Source: Opitutaceae bacterium (GTDB lineage Bacteria > Verrucomicrobiota > Verrucomicrobiia > Opitutales > Opitutaceae). From it: 6,144 nucleotides of DNA. Shown here piece by piece: positions 1 to 4,919 of the stretch; positions within the stretch are counted from its first letter, which is position 1, and each line of letters starts with the position of its first letter. The DNA lies in assembly GCA_020847775.1 (NCBI GenBank), contig JADLBI010000293.1, positions 1-6,144 on the forward strand, read 5' to 3'. The notes under the pieces were generated by a model. The model did no database searches and was not told the origin of the DNA. It worked only from the letters and a program-made list of their open reading frames with translations. Position numbers and translations under genes: made by a program.

Positions 1-525
1 CGCGTAGGTGAAGAAATAGATCCAAACGAAGCCGCCGACGATGTTGTAGGTAAAGAAGCGGCTGTAGCTCATCCGGCCGATACCGGCGACGAAAGGAATG
101 AATGTGCGCACGATGGGCACGAAACGCGCCAAGATAATGGCCCGGCCGCCGTATTTCTCGAAGAAGGCATGGGCGCGCTCTAGGTGTTTTTTGCGAAAGA
201 AGAAGGAGTCCTCGCGCTTAAAGACGGCCGGGCCGAGTTTGGCCCCGATCCAGTAGTTGAGTGTGTCGCCAATGACGGCGGCAATGAACAGTAGCAACGC
301 CATCAGATGGACGTTGAGACCGGTTTCCGGCTTGGCGCAGAAAGCGCCGGCGGCGAAGAGCAGGGAGTCGCCGGGCAGGAAGGGGGTCACCACGAGGCCG
401 GTTTCCGCGAAGATGATCACAAAGAGGACGGCGTAGGTCCAGACCCCGTAGGCGCGGATGATCTCGGCGAGGTGGGTGTCGATGTGCAGGATGAAATCAA
501 TGAGCTTGCGGAGGAGATCGAGCAT
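1..525 (-). CDS. dedA: DedA-family membrane protein (C-terminus beyond window)
   Basis: 175 residues are visible; the frame is still open at the left edge, so perhaps 30-50 residues are missing compared with the usual 210-220. The N-terminus (residues 1-60) closely follows Escherichia coli DedA as I remember it: an IDFILHIDTHLAE start, then ETGLVVTPFLPGDS at 41-54. A second hallmark stretch, ILARFVPIVRTFIPFVAG, lies at about 130-148. The acidic residues E41 and D53 and arginines R134 and R140 correspond to residues reported as essential in family members. Hydrophobic segments are at about 30-50, 72-88 and 160-175. Family proteins are inner-membrane proteins of the SNARE-associated/VTT class, linked to membrane homeostasis and undecaprenyl-phosphate or phospholipid translocation; the substrate here cannot be told. 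The ATG at 525 fits the family N-terminus, although no Shine-Dalgarno is visible. It follows a strong terminator by only about 15 nt. Confidence 0.95.
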   Translation of the reverse strand, partial: MLDLLRKLIDFILHIDTHLAEIIRAYGVWTYAVLFVIIFAETGLVVTPFLPGDSLLFAAGAFCAKPETGLNVHLMALLLFIAAVIGDTLNYWIGAKLGPAVFKREDSFFFRKKHLERAHAFFEKYGGRAIILARFVPIVRTFIPFVAGIGRMSYSRFFTYNIVGGFVWIYFFTYA

Positions 526-540
526 GGTGCGAAAGGGTGA

Positions 541-576
541 AAACAAAAAGGCAGGCAGTCATGAAAACTGCCTGCC
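541..576 (-). terminator. Rho-independent terminator after the small basic protein gene
   Basis: Positions 550-559 and 567-576 form a perfect 10-bp GC-rich stem (GGCAGGCAGT with ACTGCCTGCC) with a 7-nt loop. On the minus strand the stem is followed directly by TTTTTGTTTT (549-541 and on). It lies 23 nt past the stop of the gene at 599-754 and points the right way to end the cutA/small basic protein transcript. Confidence 0.93.
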
Positions 577-598
577 CGGAGGAAAGGGGAAGACCAGA

Positions 599-754
599 TC
601 AGGCCTCGGGCTGGGTCTTGCGCAGACCTTGGACGCGGTCGCCGGCCTTCCATTGGCCGCGCTTGCGGAGGAGCTCAACGCGTTCGAAACGCTTGAGGAC
701 GTTGCGTTTAATGACGATACCTTTGGAACCTTGGAGGCTGCTGTGCTGTGACAT
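599..754 (-). CDS. Small basic protein of the Verrucomicrobia/Chlamydiae type
   Basis: 51 residues, beginning MSQHSSLQGSKGIVIKRNVL and ending in GLRKTQPEA. It is rich in Lys and Arg and has no cysteines or membrane segment. I recognise the pattern (S-S-L-x-G, then K-R-N-V-L-K-R-x-E-R, then a W-K-x-G-D motif) as the short basic protein family conserved in Verrucomicrobia and Chlamydiae. Its size and charge have led to suggestions that it is ribosome-associated, but I know of no established function. Here it is the main taxonomic clue. It begins 27 nt downstream of cutA on the same strand and is followed by a strong terminator, so the two are probably cotranscribed. No clear Shine-Dalgarno precedes the ATG; the upstream bases are TTTAAGCC. 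Confidence 0.9.
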   Translation of the reverse strand: MSQHSSLQGSKGIVIKRNVLKRFERVELLRKRGQWKAGDRVQGLRKTQPEA

Positions 755-781
755 GGCTTAAATCGTTGGAAGTGTTTCTCG

Positions 782-1102
782 CTAAAGGGGTGACGAGTTA
801 GGCGTTGCCCGGGCCCATGACAAGTATTTTTCGCTAACATGGCTGGCGGGCACCACGATCCACTCGGGGGTTTCGTAGGGGTGTAGCTTGTGGACCAACT
901 GTTCCAACGACTCCGCCTGTTCTGGCAGCAGCTTGAAGGTCAGCCGGTATTCCTCGACTGATTCGACATGGCCCTCCCAGCAGTAAACCGAGGCAATGGG
1001 GCCGTCGATTTGCACACACGAGGCACGGCCTTGGGCGACGGCGGTTTGGGCGATCGTCTCAGCCTCGGCCCGGCGGCTGACGGTGGTCCAAGCGATGAGC
1101 AT
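782..1102 (-). CDS. cutA: Divalent-cation tolerance protein CutA
   Basis: 106 residues, the usual length of this small trimeric cytoplasmic protein (ferredoxin-like fold). Family marks in order: a TTV strand at residues 6-8, A-S-C-V-Q-I at 27-32, S-V-Y-C-W-E-G at 38-44, the E-E-Y-R-L-T-F-K strand at 50-57, and the signature H-P-Y-E-T-P-E at 74-80. The family is associated with divalent metal (copper) tolerance in E. coli, but the molecular role is poorly defined and nothing here narrows it. The ATG at 1102 gives the standard N-terminus. It is transcribed divergently from rpoZ and lies just ahead of the small basic protein gene. The Cys in A-S-C-V is typical of the family. Confidence 0.95.
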   Translation of the reverse strand: MLIAWTTVSRRAEAETIAQTAVAQGRASCVQIDGPIASVYCWEGHVESVEEYRLTFKLLPEQAESLEQLVHKLHPYETPEWIVVPASHVSEKYLSWARATPNSSPL

Positions 1103-1209
1103 GAGATAGAATTTTACCGGGTGAGCGGGGCCGCAAGCGGGAATATGCCCTTGACGCGGCCGGGCTTTGACCTACCTATCGCCAGTTTCACATCCGCCAC
1201 CACACTGTC
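1103..1209. promoter_or_regulatory. Divergent spacer between cutA and rpoZ (promoters expected)
   Basis: This 107-nt gap separates two divergent starts, so it must hold a promoter for each side. On the minus strand TAAAAT (1116-1111) lies about 9 nt before the cutA ATG and could be a -10 element with a short leader, but no good -35 stands 16-18 nt from it. On the plus strand TTGACG (1151-1156) is a -35-like hexamer without a convincing -10. A GC-rich inverted repeat, GGCCGC with GCGGCC, is also present. The promoter assignment is inferred from layout, not from clear boxes. Confidence 0.3.
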
Positions 1210-1410
1210 ATGAGAGACGACTACATCAAGGACGCACTTAAAGTTATACCCGATCCGAATTTGCTGATCAACGTGGTTTCGCATCGCGTCAAGCAGCTCA
1301 AGCGGGGCAATCGTCCGCTGGTTGAGTCGCTCGAGAAGCTCACCTCCGAGGATTTGGCTCTGCGCGAGATCATCGAAGGCAAGATCAGCCACGAGATGGG
1401 CGTCAACTGA
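1210..1410 (+). CDS. rpoZ: RNA polymerase omega subunit
   Basis: 66 residues, within the 60-90 range of bacterial omega. The core of the family is visible: N-L-L-I-N-V-V-S-H-R-V-K-Q-L at residues 17-30, then R-G-N-R-P-L-V-E, and the conserved A-L-R-E-I-I-E-G-K-I near the end. Omega binds the beta-prime subunit and helps RNA polymerase assembly. The first ATG in the frame fits the usual start (M-R-D-D-Y-I-K-D-A). No Shine-Dalgarno is obvious. The gene is followed 25 nt later by an intrinsic terminator, so it is probably transcribed alone. Confidence 0.93.
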   Translation: MRDDYIKDALKVIPDPNLLINVVSHRVKQLKRGNRPLVESLEKLTSEDLALREIIEGKISHEMGVN

Positions 1411-1435
1411 GCGCGGCACTTTGATTTTCAGTCCC

Positions 1436-1467
1436 AGCGGCCCCGCGATTGCCGGAGCCGCTTTTTT
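1436..1467 (+). terminator. Rho-independent terminator after rpoZ
   Basis: AGCGGC (1436-1441) pairs with GCCGCT (1457-1462). After one C-A mismatch, an inner CCG/CGG stem closes a 7-nt loop. A run of six T follows at 1462-1467. Only 20 nt separate the T-run from the smpB start. Confidence 0.8.
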
Positions 1468-1487
1468 GTGCCCTTATTGTTGAAGCC

Positions 1488-1964
1488 ATGTCGGCCAAAG
1501 CCCAAGACAAGTCCCGATACACCGAAATCCGCAACGCCAAGGCGCTGCGCGATTACTTCGTGGACGAACGTTTCGAGGCCGGGCTGATGTTGCGCGGCAC
1601 GGAGGTGAAATCCATCCGCAACGGCCGCGCGCAGATCAACGACGCGTTTGGGCGCTGCGAAAAAGGCGAGCTCTGGCTGCACAACGCGCACATCGAAGCC
1701 TACGCTTTCGGCAATATCCACAACCACGACGCACGCCGGATCCGCAAGCTGCTTCTGCACCGCCATCAAGTGCGCAAAATCGCCCAAGCGTTGGAGGCGG
1801 GAGGACGCGCACTCATCCCTTTGCGCCTGTATTTCAAGGATGCGTTGGTCAAAGTGGAGATGGCGCTGTGCACCGGCAAGAAGCTGTTTGACAAGCGGGA
1901 AACCGTGAAAAAGCAGGTGCAGCAACGCGAAATCGACAAAGAGATGAAGCACTCGCGCGCATGA
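1488..1964 (+). CDS. smpB: SsrA (tmRNA)-binding protein SmpB
   Basis: 158 residues from the ATG at 1488, the normal family length. An upstream in-frame ATG at 1449 would lie inside the rpoZ terminator stem and adds 13 residues unlike the family, so it is rejected. Family marks: N-A-K-A-L-R-D-Y-F-V at 16-25, F-E-A-G-L-M-L-R-G-T-E-V-K-S at 29-42, N-I-H-N-H-D at 76-81, R-K-L-L-L-H at 86-91, L-Y-F-K at 114-117 and G-K-K-L-F-D-K-R-E at 130-138. The basic C-terminal tail (about 139-158) is the part that enters the ribosomal A site and decoding centre. SmpB delivers tmRNA to stalled ribosomes in trans-translation. Its stop overlaps the thrB start in ATGA, indicating translational coupling. Confidence 0.97.
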   Translation: MSAKAQDKSRYTEIRNAKALRDYFVDERFEAGLMLRGTEVKSIRNGRAQINDAFGRCEKGELWLHNAHIEAYAFGNIHNHDARRIRKLLLHRHQVRKIAQALEAGGRALIPLRLYFKDALVKVEMALCTGKKLFDKRETVKKQVQQREIDKEMKHSRA

Positions 1965-2863
1965 GCACACCAGCCACCGTCACCATCACCGTCCCCGGCA
2001 GCACGTCCAATTGTGGCGCGGGCTTCGACACGCTGGGCATGGCGGTCAACATCGCCAATCGCATCACAGTCGCACGGACGGCGGATGCCATCAAGCCGGT
2101 GCGGCCAGCCGATAGCCGGGCCCAAGCGATGGTGGAGGAGGCGGCCGCCTTATTTTTCAAGCACACGGGCCAACGCGCGTTTGGTTTCGACTATCGCATC
2201 GACGGCGAGGTGCCGGCCACCCGCGGTTTGGGTTCGAGTGTGACCGTGCGCGCGGGCATTCTCGCTGCGCTGGACAGCTTGAGCGGCACCGGACTGACGA
2301 AGCCGCGTTTGGTCGCATGGGTGAGCGAACTGGAAGGGCACCCCGACAACGCCGCGGCGGGCGTGCTCGGTGGATTTTGCGTGGCGCGATCGGATCCGGC
2401 GACCGGTGCCTATATCGACACCGTGCGCATTGAGGTGCCGGACGAGTTGGTATTTGTCACGGCCTCGCCATTAATGGAGGTGTCCACGCACACTTCGCGC
2501 GGGACGCTGCCGGCCAAGCTACCGTATTTCGACGCGGTGCGCAGCATTAACAGCGGGACCTATTTCGTCGCCGCGATGATGTCGGGCGATTATGAACGGC
2601 TCCGCCATGCGGTGAGTGATTTCATGCATCAACCCTATCGATTGCCCGGAATCCCGGGCGCAGCGGCGGCGATCGCGGCAGGCATACAGGCGGGCGCGTT
2701 GACCGGTTGGCTGAGTGGTAGCGGCTCCAGCGTGATGTGCGTGGCACGCCGCGAAAATGCCGAAGTGGTCATGGCGGCGATGCGCGGCGTGTTCACGACC
2801 GCCAAGCAGGCCTGCGAGACAATGGTCCTTCTGGCCGATAATCAGGGCCTGCGCATCGGCTGA
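1961..2863 (+). CDS. thrB: Homoserine kinase (GHMP kinase family)
   Basis: 300 residues, the usual ThrB length. It phosphorylates homoserine to O-phosphohomoserine with ATP, the penultimate step of threonine synthesis, in the cytoplasm. Three GHMP marks are visible. Motif 1 is P-G-S-T-S-N-C-G-A-G-F-D-T-L-G at 12-26. Motif 2, the ATP-binding loop, is P-A-T-R-G-L-G-S-S-V at 85-94; most homologues have Ala where this has Val. Motif 3 is G-W-L-S-G-S-G-S-S at 249-257. E-G-H-P-D-N at 125-130 is also typical. The start overlaps the smpB stop by 4 nt, and trmL follows after 4 nt, so the three genes probably form an operon. The N-terminal 'T-V-P-G-S-T-S-N-x-G' fits ThrB better than mevalonate or shikimate kinases of the superfamily. 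Confidence 0.95.
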   Translation: MSTPATVTITVPGSTSNCGAGFDTLGMAVNIANRITVARTADAIKPVRPADSRAQAMVEEAAALFFKHTGQRAFGFDYRIDGEVPATRGLGSSVTVRAGILAALDSLSGTGLTKPRLVAWVSELEGHPDNAAAGVLGGFCVARSDPATGAYIDTVRIEVPDELVFVTASPLMEVSTHTSRGTLPAKLPYFDAVRSINSGTYFVAAMMSGDYERLRHAVSDFMHQPYRLPGIPGAAAAIAAGIQAGALTGWLSGSGSSVMCVARRENAEVVMAAMRGVFTTAKQACETMVLLADNQGLRIG

Positions 2864-2867
2864 AGTC

Positions 2868-3347
2868 ATGCTGCATGTGGTGCTCTTTCAGCCCGAGATC
2901 GCGCCCAACACCGGCAACATTGGCCGGATGTGCGCGCTCACGCAGTCGCGCCTGCATCTGATCCATCCGCTGGGGTTTGAGATTAGCGACAAGAATCTAC
3001 GCCGGGCGGGCATGGATTACTGGCGGGAGCTGGATGTGCACGAGCACGCGGACTGGGCGGCGTTCCGGGCCAGCGCGTCGGCGCCGCGACGGCTGTGGCT
3101 GTTCACCACCAAGTCGCGTCGGAGCTTCTGGGATGCGGGCTTTGCTGACGGCGACGGGCTGGTGTTTGGCAACGAGGGCCACGGCGCGCCGGAGTGGCTG
3201 CACGCGGAGATCGGCGACGCGCACAGTGTGACTATACCGCAGGCGAATTCGAAGCTGCGTTCGCTGAATCTCTCGACGGCGGCGGGCATCGCCTGCTACG
3301 AGGCGTTGCGCCAAGTGGGGCTGCGTCCAGCCTGCTGCGGAAGCTGA
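2868..3347 (+). CDS. trmL: tRNA (cytidine/uridine-34 2'-O)-methyltransferase TrmL
   Basis: 159 residues, the size of the minimal SPOUT enzyme TrmL (YibK). It methylates the 2'-O of the wobble nucleotide in certain leucine tRNAs using S-adenosylmethionine. Visible marks: P-N-T-G-N-I-G-R at 13-20; P-L-G-F-E and R-R-A-G-M-D-Y at 34-51; F-G-N-E-G-H-G at 100-106, the first knot motif; and I-P-Q followed by R-S-L-N-L-S at 131-136, the knotted cofactor-binding loop. The ATG at 2868 matches the E. coli start (M-L-x-V-V-L-x-x-P-E-I). An in-frame ATG at 2757 lies inside thrB and is not used. The last few residues (G-L-R-P-A-C-C-G-S) are variable in the family. It is the last core gene before the cassette region and meets the minus-strand gene at 3373 tail to tail. 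Confidence 0.95.
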   Translation: MLHVVLFQPEIAPNTGNIGRMCALTQSRLHLIHPLGFEISDKNLRRAGMDYWRELDVHEHADWAAFRASASAPRRLWLFTTKSRRSFWDAGFADGDGLVFGNEGHGAPEWLHAEIGDAHSVTIPQANSKLRSLNLSTAAGIACYEALRQVGLRPACCGS

Positions 3348-3372
3348 ATGAAAACATTAAAGCGTGACCCCT

Positions 3373-3756
3373 TTAGAATTCCGTGCCGGCTTGGGCAATT
3401 TGGGCTTCGAGCTGACCTTCGCTCGTAAATTTGCCGGTGCTCCGGTCATACGCTTCGTTCGGCGTCAGCTTCCCGTAGATGTATCCGGTCTTGGAAGGGA
3501 GATCCTGTGTCTTGACGGCGCGCGCGACTTCATCGGCCCGCATCCAATAGGAATACGTGGTCGCACGACTCGACGCAGCTTCGGAATACGAATACTGGCT
3601 GGGTATATCCAAGGATAACGGAATTGATGCGACGCTTCCGGCAAAGAACTCATCAAACGTGAGCTTCTTGTATTCTTCAGTCTTCGCGAACGAGGTTGGC
3701 GCGAGAAGGGAGAATGCCAATGCGGCGACGACTAGAATGGGGCGCGATAAGTTCAT
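3373..3756 (-). CDS. Small exported protein of unknown function, last cassette gene
   Basis: 127 residues from the ATG at 3756. Residues 1-24 (MNLSRPILVVAALAFSLLAP then TSFA) form a standard Sec signal peptide with cleavage likely after Ala24, so the mature protein of about 103 residues should be periplasmic or secreted. The mature part is polar, without cysteines or further membrane segments. It contains a Ser/Tyr-rich stretch (S-Q-Y-S-Y-S-E-A-A-S-S) and ends in Q-I-A-Q-A-G-T-E-F. I do not recognise a family. The start lies 8 nt after the attC core GTTAGCC (3771-3765, minus), the normal spacing for a cassette gene, and no Shine-Dalgarno is seen. An earlier in-frame ATG at 3816 would begin inside the attC and precede the signal peptide, so it is not chosen. 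No attC follows the stop; trmL ends 25 nt away on the other strand. Confidence 0.75.
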   Translation of the reverse strand: MNLSRPILVVAALAFSLLAPTSFAKTEEYKKLTFDEFFAGSVASIPLSLDIPSQYSYSEAASSRATTYSYWMRADEVARAVKTQDLPSKTGYIYGKLTPNEAYDRSTGKFTSEGQLEAQIAQAGTEF

Positions 3757-3764
3757 GACTTGTC

Positions 3765-3863
3765 GGCTAACGTTAAAGGTGAGCCATGACCACCGCTCGA
3801 AAACGGCAGCGATCAAAGGACAAAGGCGCAGCGGGGGTCATTGGCTCTGACGGCTGGTTCGGC
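3765..3863 (-). other. attC site of the zinc-ribbon cassette (99 nt)
   Basis: On the minus strand the site runs from core GCCGAAC (3863-3857) to core GTTAGCC (3771-3765). Pairing: GAGCCA (3781-3786) with TGGCTC (3842-3847), TGACC (3787-3791) with GGTCA (3836-3840), then after one mismatch CCGCT (3793-3797) with AGCGG (3830-3834). The unpaired bases T3841 and T3848 are 6 nt apart, and 8 nt separate T3848 from the core. It begins 21 nt after the zinc-ribbon stop codon. Confidence 0.85.
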
Positions 3864-3884
3864 TCTTCTTCTCGCATACAGAAG

Positions 3885-4040
3885 TTAGCCCTTGCCCTCG
3901 GAATCCTTCTTAACGCGCGCCAGCGTGTCGGATCCGCACTTCGGGCACGCCGCCTTCACGCCCTTCTGCGCCTCACGCAATGTGAGAGAAATCTTCTTTC
4001 CGCACTTGGTGCAGACAAACTCAAGCCGCGTGCTGTCCAT
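3885..4040 (-). CDS. 51-residue zinc-ribbon protein, cassette gene
   Basis: The protein begins MDSTRLEFVCTKCGKK and has two CxxC knuckles, C10/C13 and C32/C35, each of the form C-x-K-C-G. They are separated by 18 residues and followed by a basic tail. This is a single rubredoxin-like zinc ribbon with nothing else attached, suggesting a nucleic-acid- or protein-binding adaptor; no specific function can be given. The start at 4040 is preceded by a good Shine-Dalgarno, AGAGGTGG, 4 nt upstream on the minus strand. This rules out longer in-frame starts up to 4193. The stop TAA overlaps a GTTAGCC-like heptamer at 3884-3890, and the attC begins 21 nt further on, as usual for a cassette. A plus-strand frame (3786-4178) covering it antisense is judged a shadow. 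Confidence 0.82.
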   Translation of the reverse strand: MDSTRLEFVCTKCGKKISLTLREAQKGVKAACPKCGSDTLARVKKDSEGKG

Positions 4041-4123
4041 CGGGCCACCTCTTCGCATTGCGCTGCGGATTACCTGACGCGCTGGATTGATGTAATCACC
4101 CATGAAGTGGAAAAGATGCTTTT

Positions 4124-4311
4124 GCCGAACGTCAAGATCAGCAACGCGCCGACGAGCGCAGAAGGAAAAGCAACATGAGCGAACTACCCGCACAATACAC
4201 TCCTGATGAAGCAGCCCGTATCGCTATGGATACACTCAACGGCACGCGCGTAGCTGCACCTACCGAAGAACATGCAGTGAGGCGCGTTGATGCTGTATCG
4301 ACTGGTTCGGC
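4124..4311 (-). other. Long atypical attC site (188 nt)
   Basis: The cores GCCGAAC (4124-4130) and GTTCGGC (4305-4311) are perfectly complementary. Inside them pair GAT (4136-4138) with ATC (4297-4299), CAGCA (4139-4143) with TGCTG (4291-4295), and ACGCGCC (4144-4150) with GGCGCGT (4281-4287). T4296 is extrahelical at the same 8-nt distance from the core as in the other four sites. The second bulge is three bases (TGA, 4288-4290) instead of one, and the apical region of about 130 nt is far longer than its neighbours' and shows no clean stem. It contains the ribosome binding site and start of the plus-strand ORF at 4175. It is the least certain of the five sites. Confidence 0.62.
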
Positions 4312-4525
4312 ACGTCGCTGTGAAGCAATAAAGCCGTGCAGGAACGAGGCGGCACACATAAACAGCAAGGGGCAATCTCTGTGCCACTGGTGCCTGAACG
4401 CGCTAATCAAAGACTTTCGATACGAAAAAGACGCCCGTGACGAACTGGCCCGCTGGTCGATTCTGCCGAACGCCGCGAGTGAGACACGGCGAGGACAGAC
4501 ATCCGAACAAAAGGACGGACAGTAA
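4175..4525 (+). CDS. Hypothetical protein with a four-cysteine zinc motif, antisense to the array
   Basis: 116 residues. A Shine-Dalgarno-like GAAGGA (4161-4166) precedes the ATG. Residues 1-45 are encoded within the long attC and have no recognisable domain. Residues 46-96 look like a small folded unit: C49, C55, then H61, then C70-H-W-C73 (C-x5-C...C-x2-C). This resembles a compact zinc-binding knuckle with S-K-G-Q-S-L-C-H-W-C at its end, followed by a charged helix (A-L-I-K-D-F-R-Y-E-K-D-A-R-D-E-L-A-R-W). From L97-P-N onward the reading frame is inside the next attC (4465-4553), so the last 20 residues are recombination-site sequence and would change with a different neighbour. Function unknown. 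It could be a real reversed cassette gene or the 3' part of one with a borrowed start; minus-strand alternatives here look worse. Confidence 0.6.
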   Translation: MSELPAQYTPDEAARIAMDTLNGTRVAAPTEEHAVRRVDAVSTGSARRCEAIKPCRNEAAHINSKGQSLCHWCLNALIKDFRYEKDARDELARWSILPNAASETRRGQTSEQKDGQ

Positions 4526-4553
4526 CGCCGTTGTCTCTAATCGCTTGTTAGCA
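4465..4553 (-). other. attC site (89 nt)
   Basis: On the minus strand it runs from core TGCTAAC (4553-4547) to core GTTCGGC (4471-4465). Pairing: GAGACA (4481-4486) with TGTCTC (4532-4537), and CGGCG (4487-4491) with CGCCG (4526-4530); GCGA (4475-4478) also pairs with TCGC (4541-4544). T4531 and T4538 are extrahelical, 6 nt apart, with 8 nt from T4538 to the core. An inner TCC/GGA stem closes the top. The stop codon of the ORF at 4175 falls inside. Confidence 0.82.
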
Positions 4554-4565
4554 GATTTTTCTACC

Positions 4566-4838
4566 ATGAGCACCGACCTAAAAAACGGCCCACGAGCGAG
4601 CCAAGTAATCGCACGCCTGAATGAACTAATCGCAAAACACGGAGACCTCCCGGTGTGGGCCGATGACGCCGACACCGGCTGGAGGCTTCCAATTGGCATT
4701 GTGTATCGGCCGGTTCCAAAGTCGGTCGACCAGTCGCCGCGCTTTGAGATAAAGACCGACTACCACGCTGATCCCGATGGGCTGATTTCTGCTAACGACC
4801 CAGATGTGGCGCGAGCCCGAAAGGAAAACAATGAGTGA
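4566..4838 (+). CDS. Hypothetical 90-residue protein, antisense to the array
   Basis: The ORF starts 12 nt after the core GTTAGCA (4547-4553) and ends in TGA inside the attC at 4790-4919. Composition is that of a real soluble protein: a predicted helix S-Q-V-I-A-R-L-N-E-L-I-A-K-H (12-25), then G-D-L-P-V-W-A-D-D-A-D-T-G-W at 26-39 and I-G-I-V-Y-R-P-V. The 'K-H-G-D-L-P-V ... D-T-G-W' pattern recalls short hypothetical proteins of phage and accessory regions, but I cannot name a family. No cysteines, signal peptide or membrane segment. No Shine-Dalgarno is seen, as is common for cassette genes placed directly after the core. The stop overlaps the next start by 8 nt (ATGAGTGA at 4831-4838), suggesting coupling with the ORF at 4831. 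Confidence 0.65.
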   Translation: MSTDLKNGPRASQVIARLNELIAKHGDLPVWADDADTGWRLPIGIVYRPVPKSVDQSPRFEIKTDYHADPDGLISANDPDVARARKENNE

Positions 4839-4919
4839 CCGTGAAACAACTACACACCGGCCGGACGACCGTCCGAGCAACGAGCCGCAAGGCTCGTTGC
4901 CACTGGCGGCGGGTTCGGC
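4790..4919 (-). other. attC site (130 nt)
   Basis: On the minus strand it runs from core GCCGAAC (4919-4913) to core GTTAGCA (4796-4790). Pairing: GTGGCG (4806-4811) with TGCCAC (4898-4903, one G-T wobble) and CGAGCC (4812-4817) with GGCTCG (4891-4896). T4897 and T4904 are extrahelical, 6 nt apart, with 8 nt from T4904 to the core. The right arm can instead pair with 4877-4886 in a perfect local hairpin. The ribosome binding site and ATG of the ORF at 4831 lie in its apical part. Confidence 0.78.

Noticed and set aside
3786..4178. Plus-strand frame of 130 codons antisense to the zinc-ribbon gene
   Set aside because: It starts inside an attC, has poor protein composition and no ribosome binding site, and covers a minus-strand gene with clear CxxC knuckles and a good Shine-Dalgarno.
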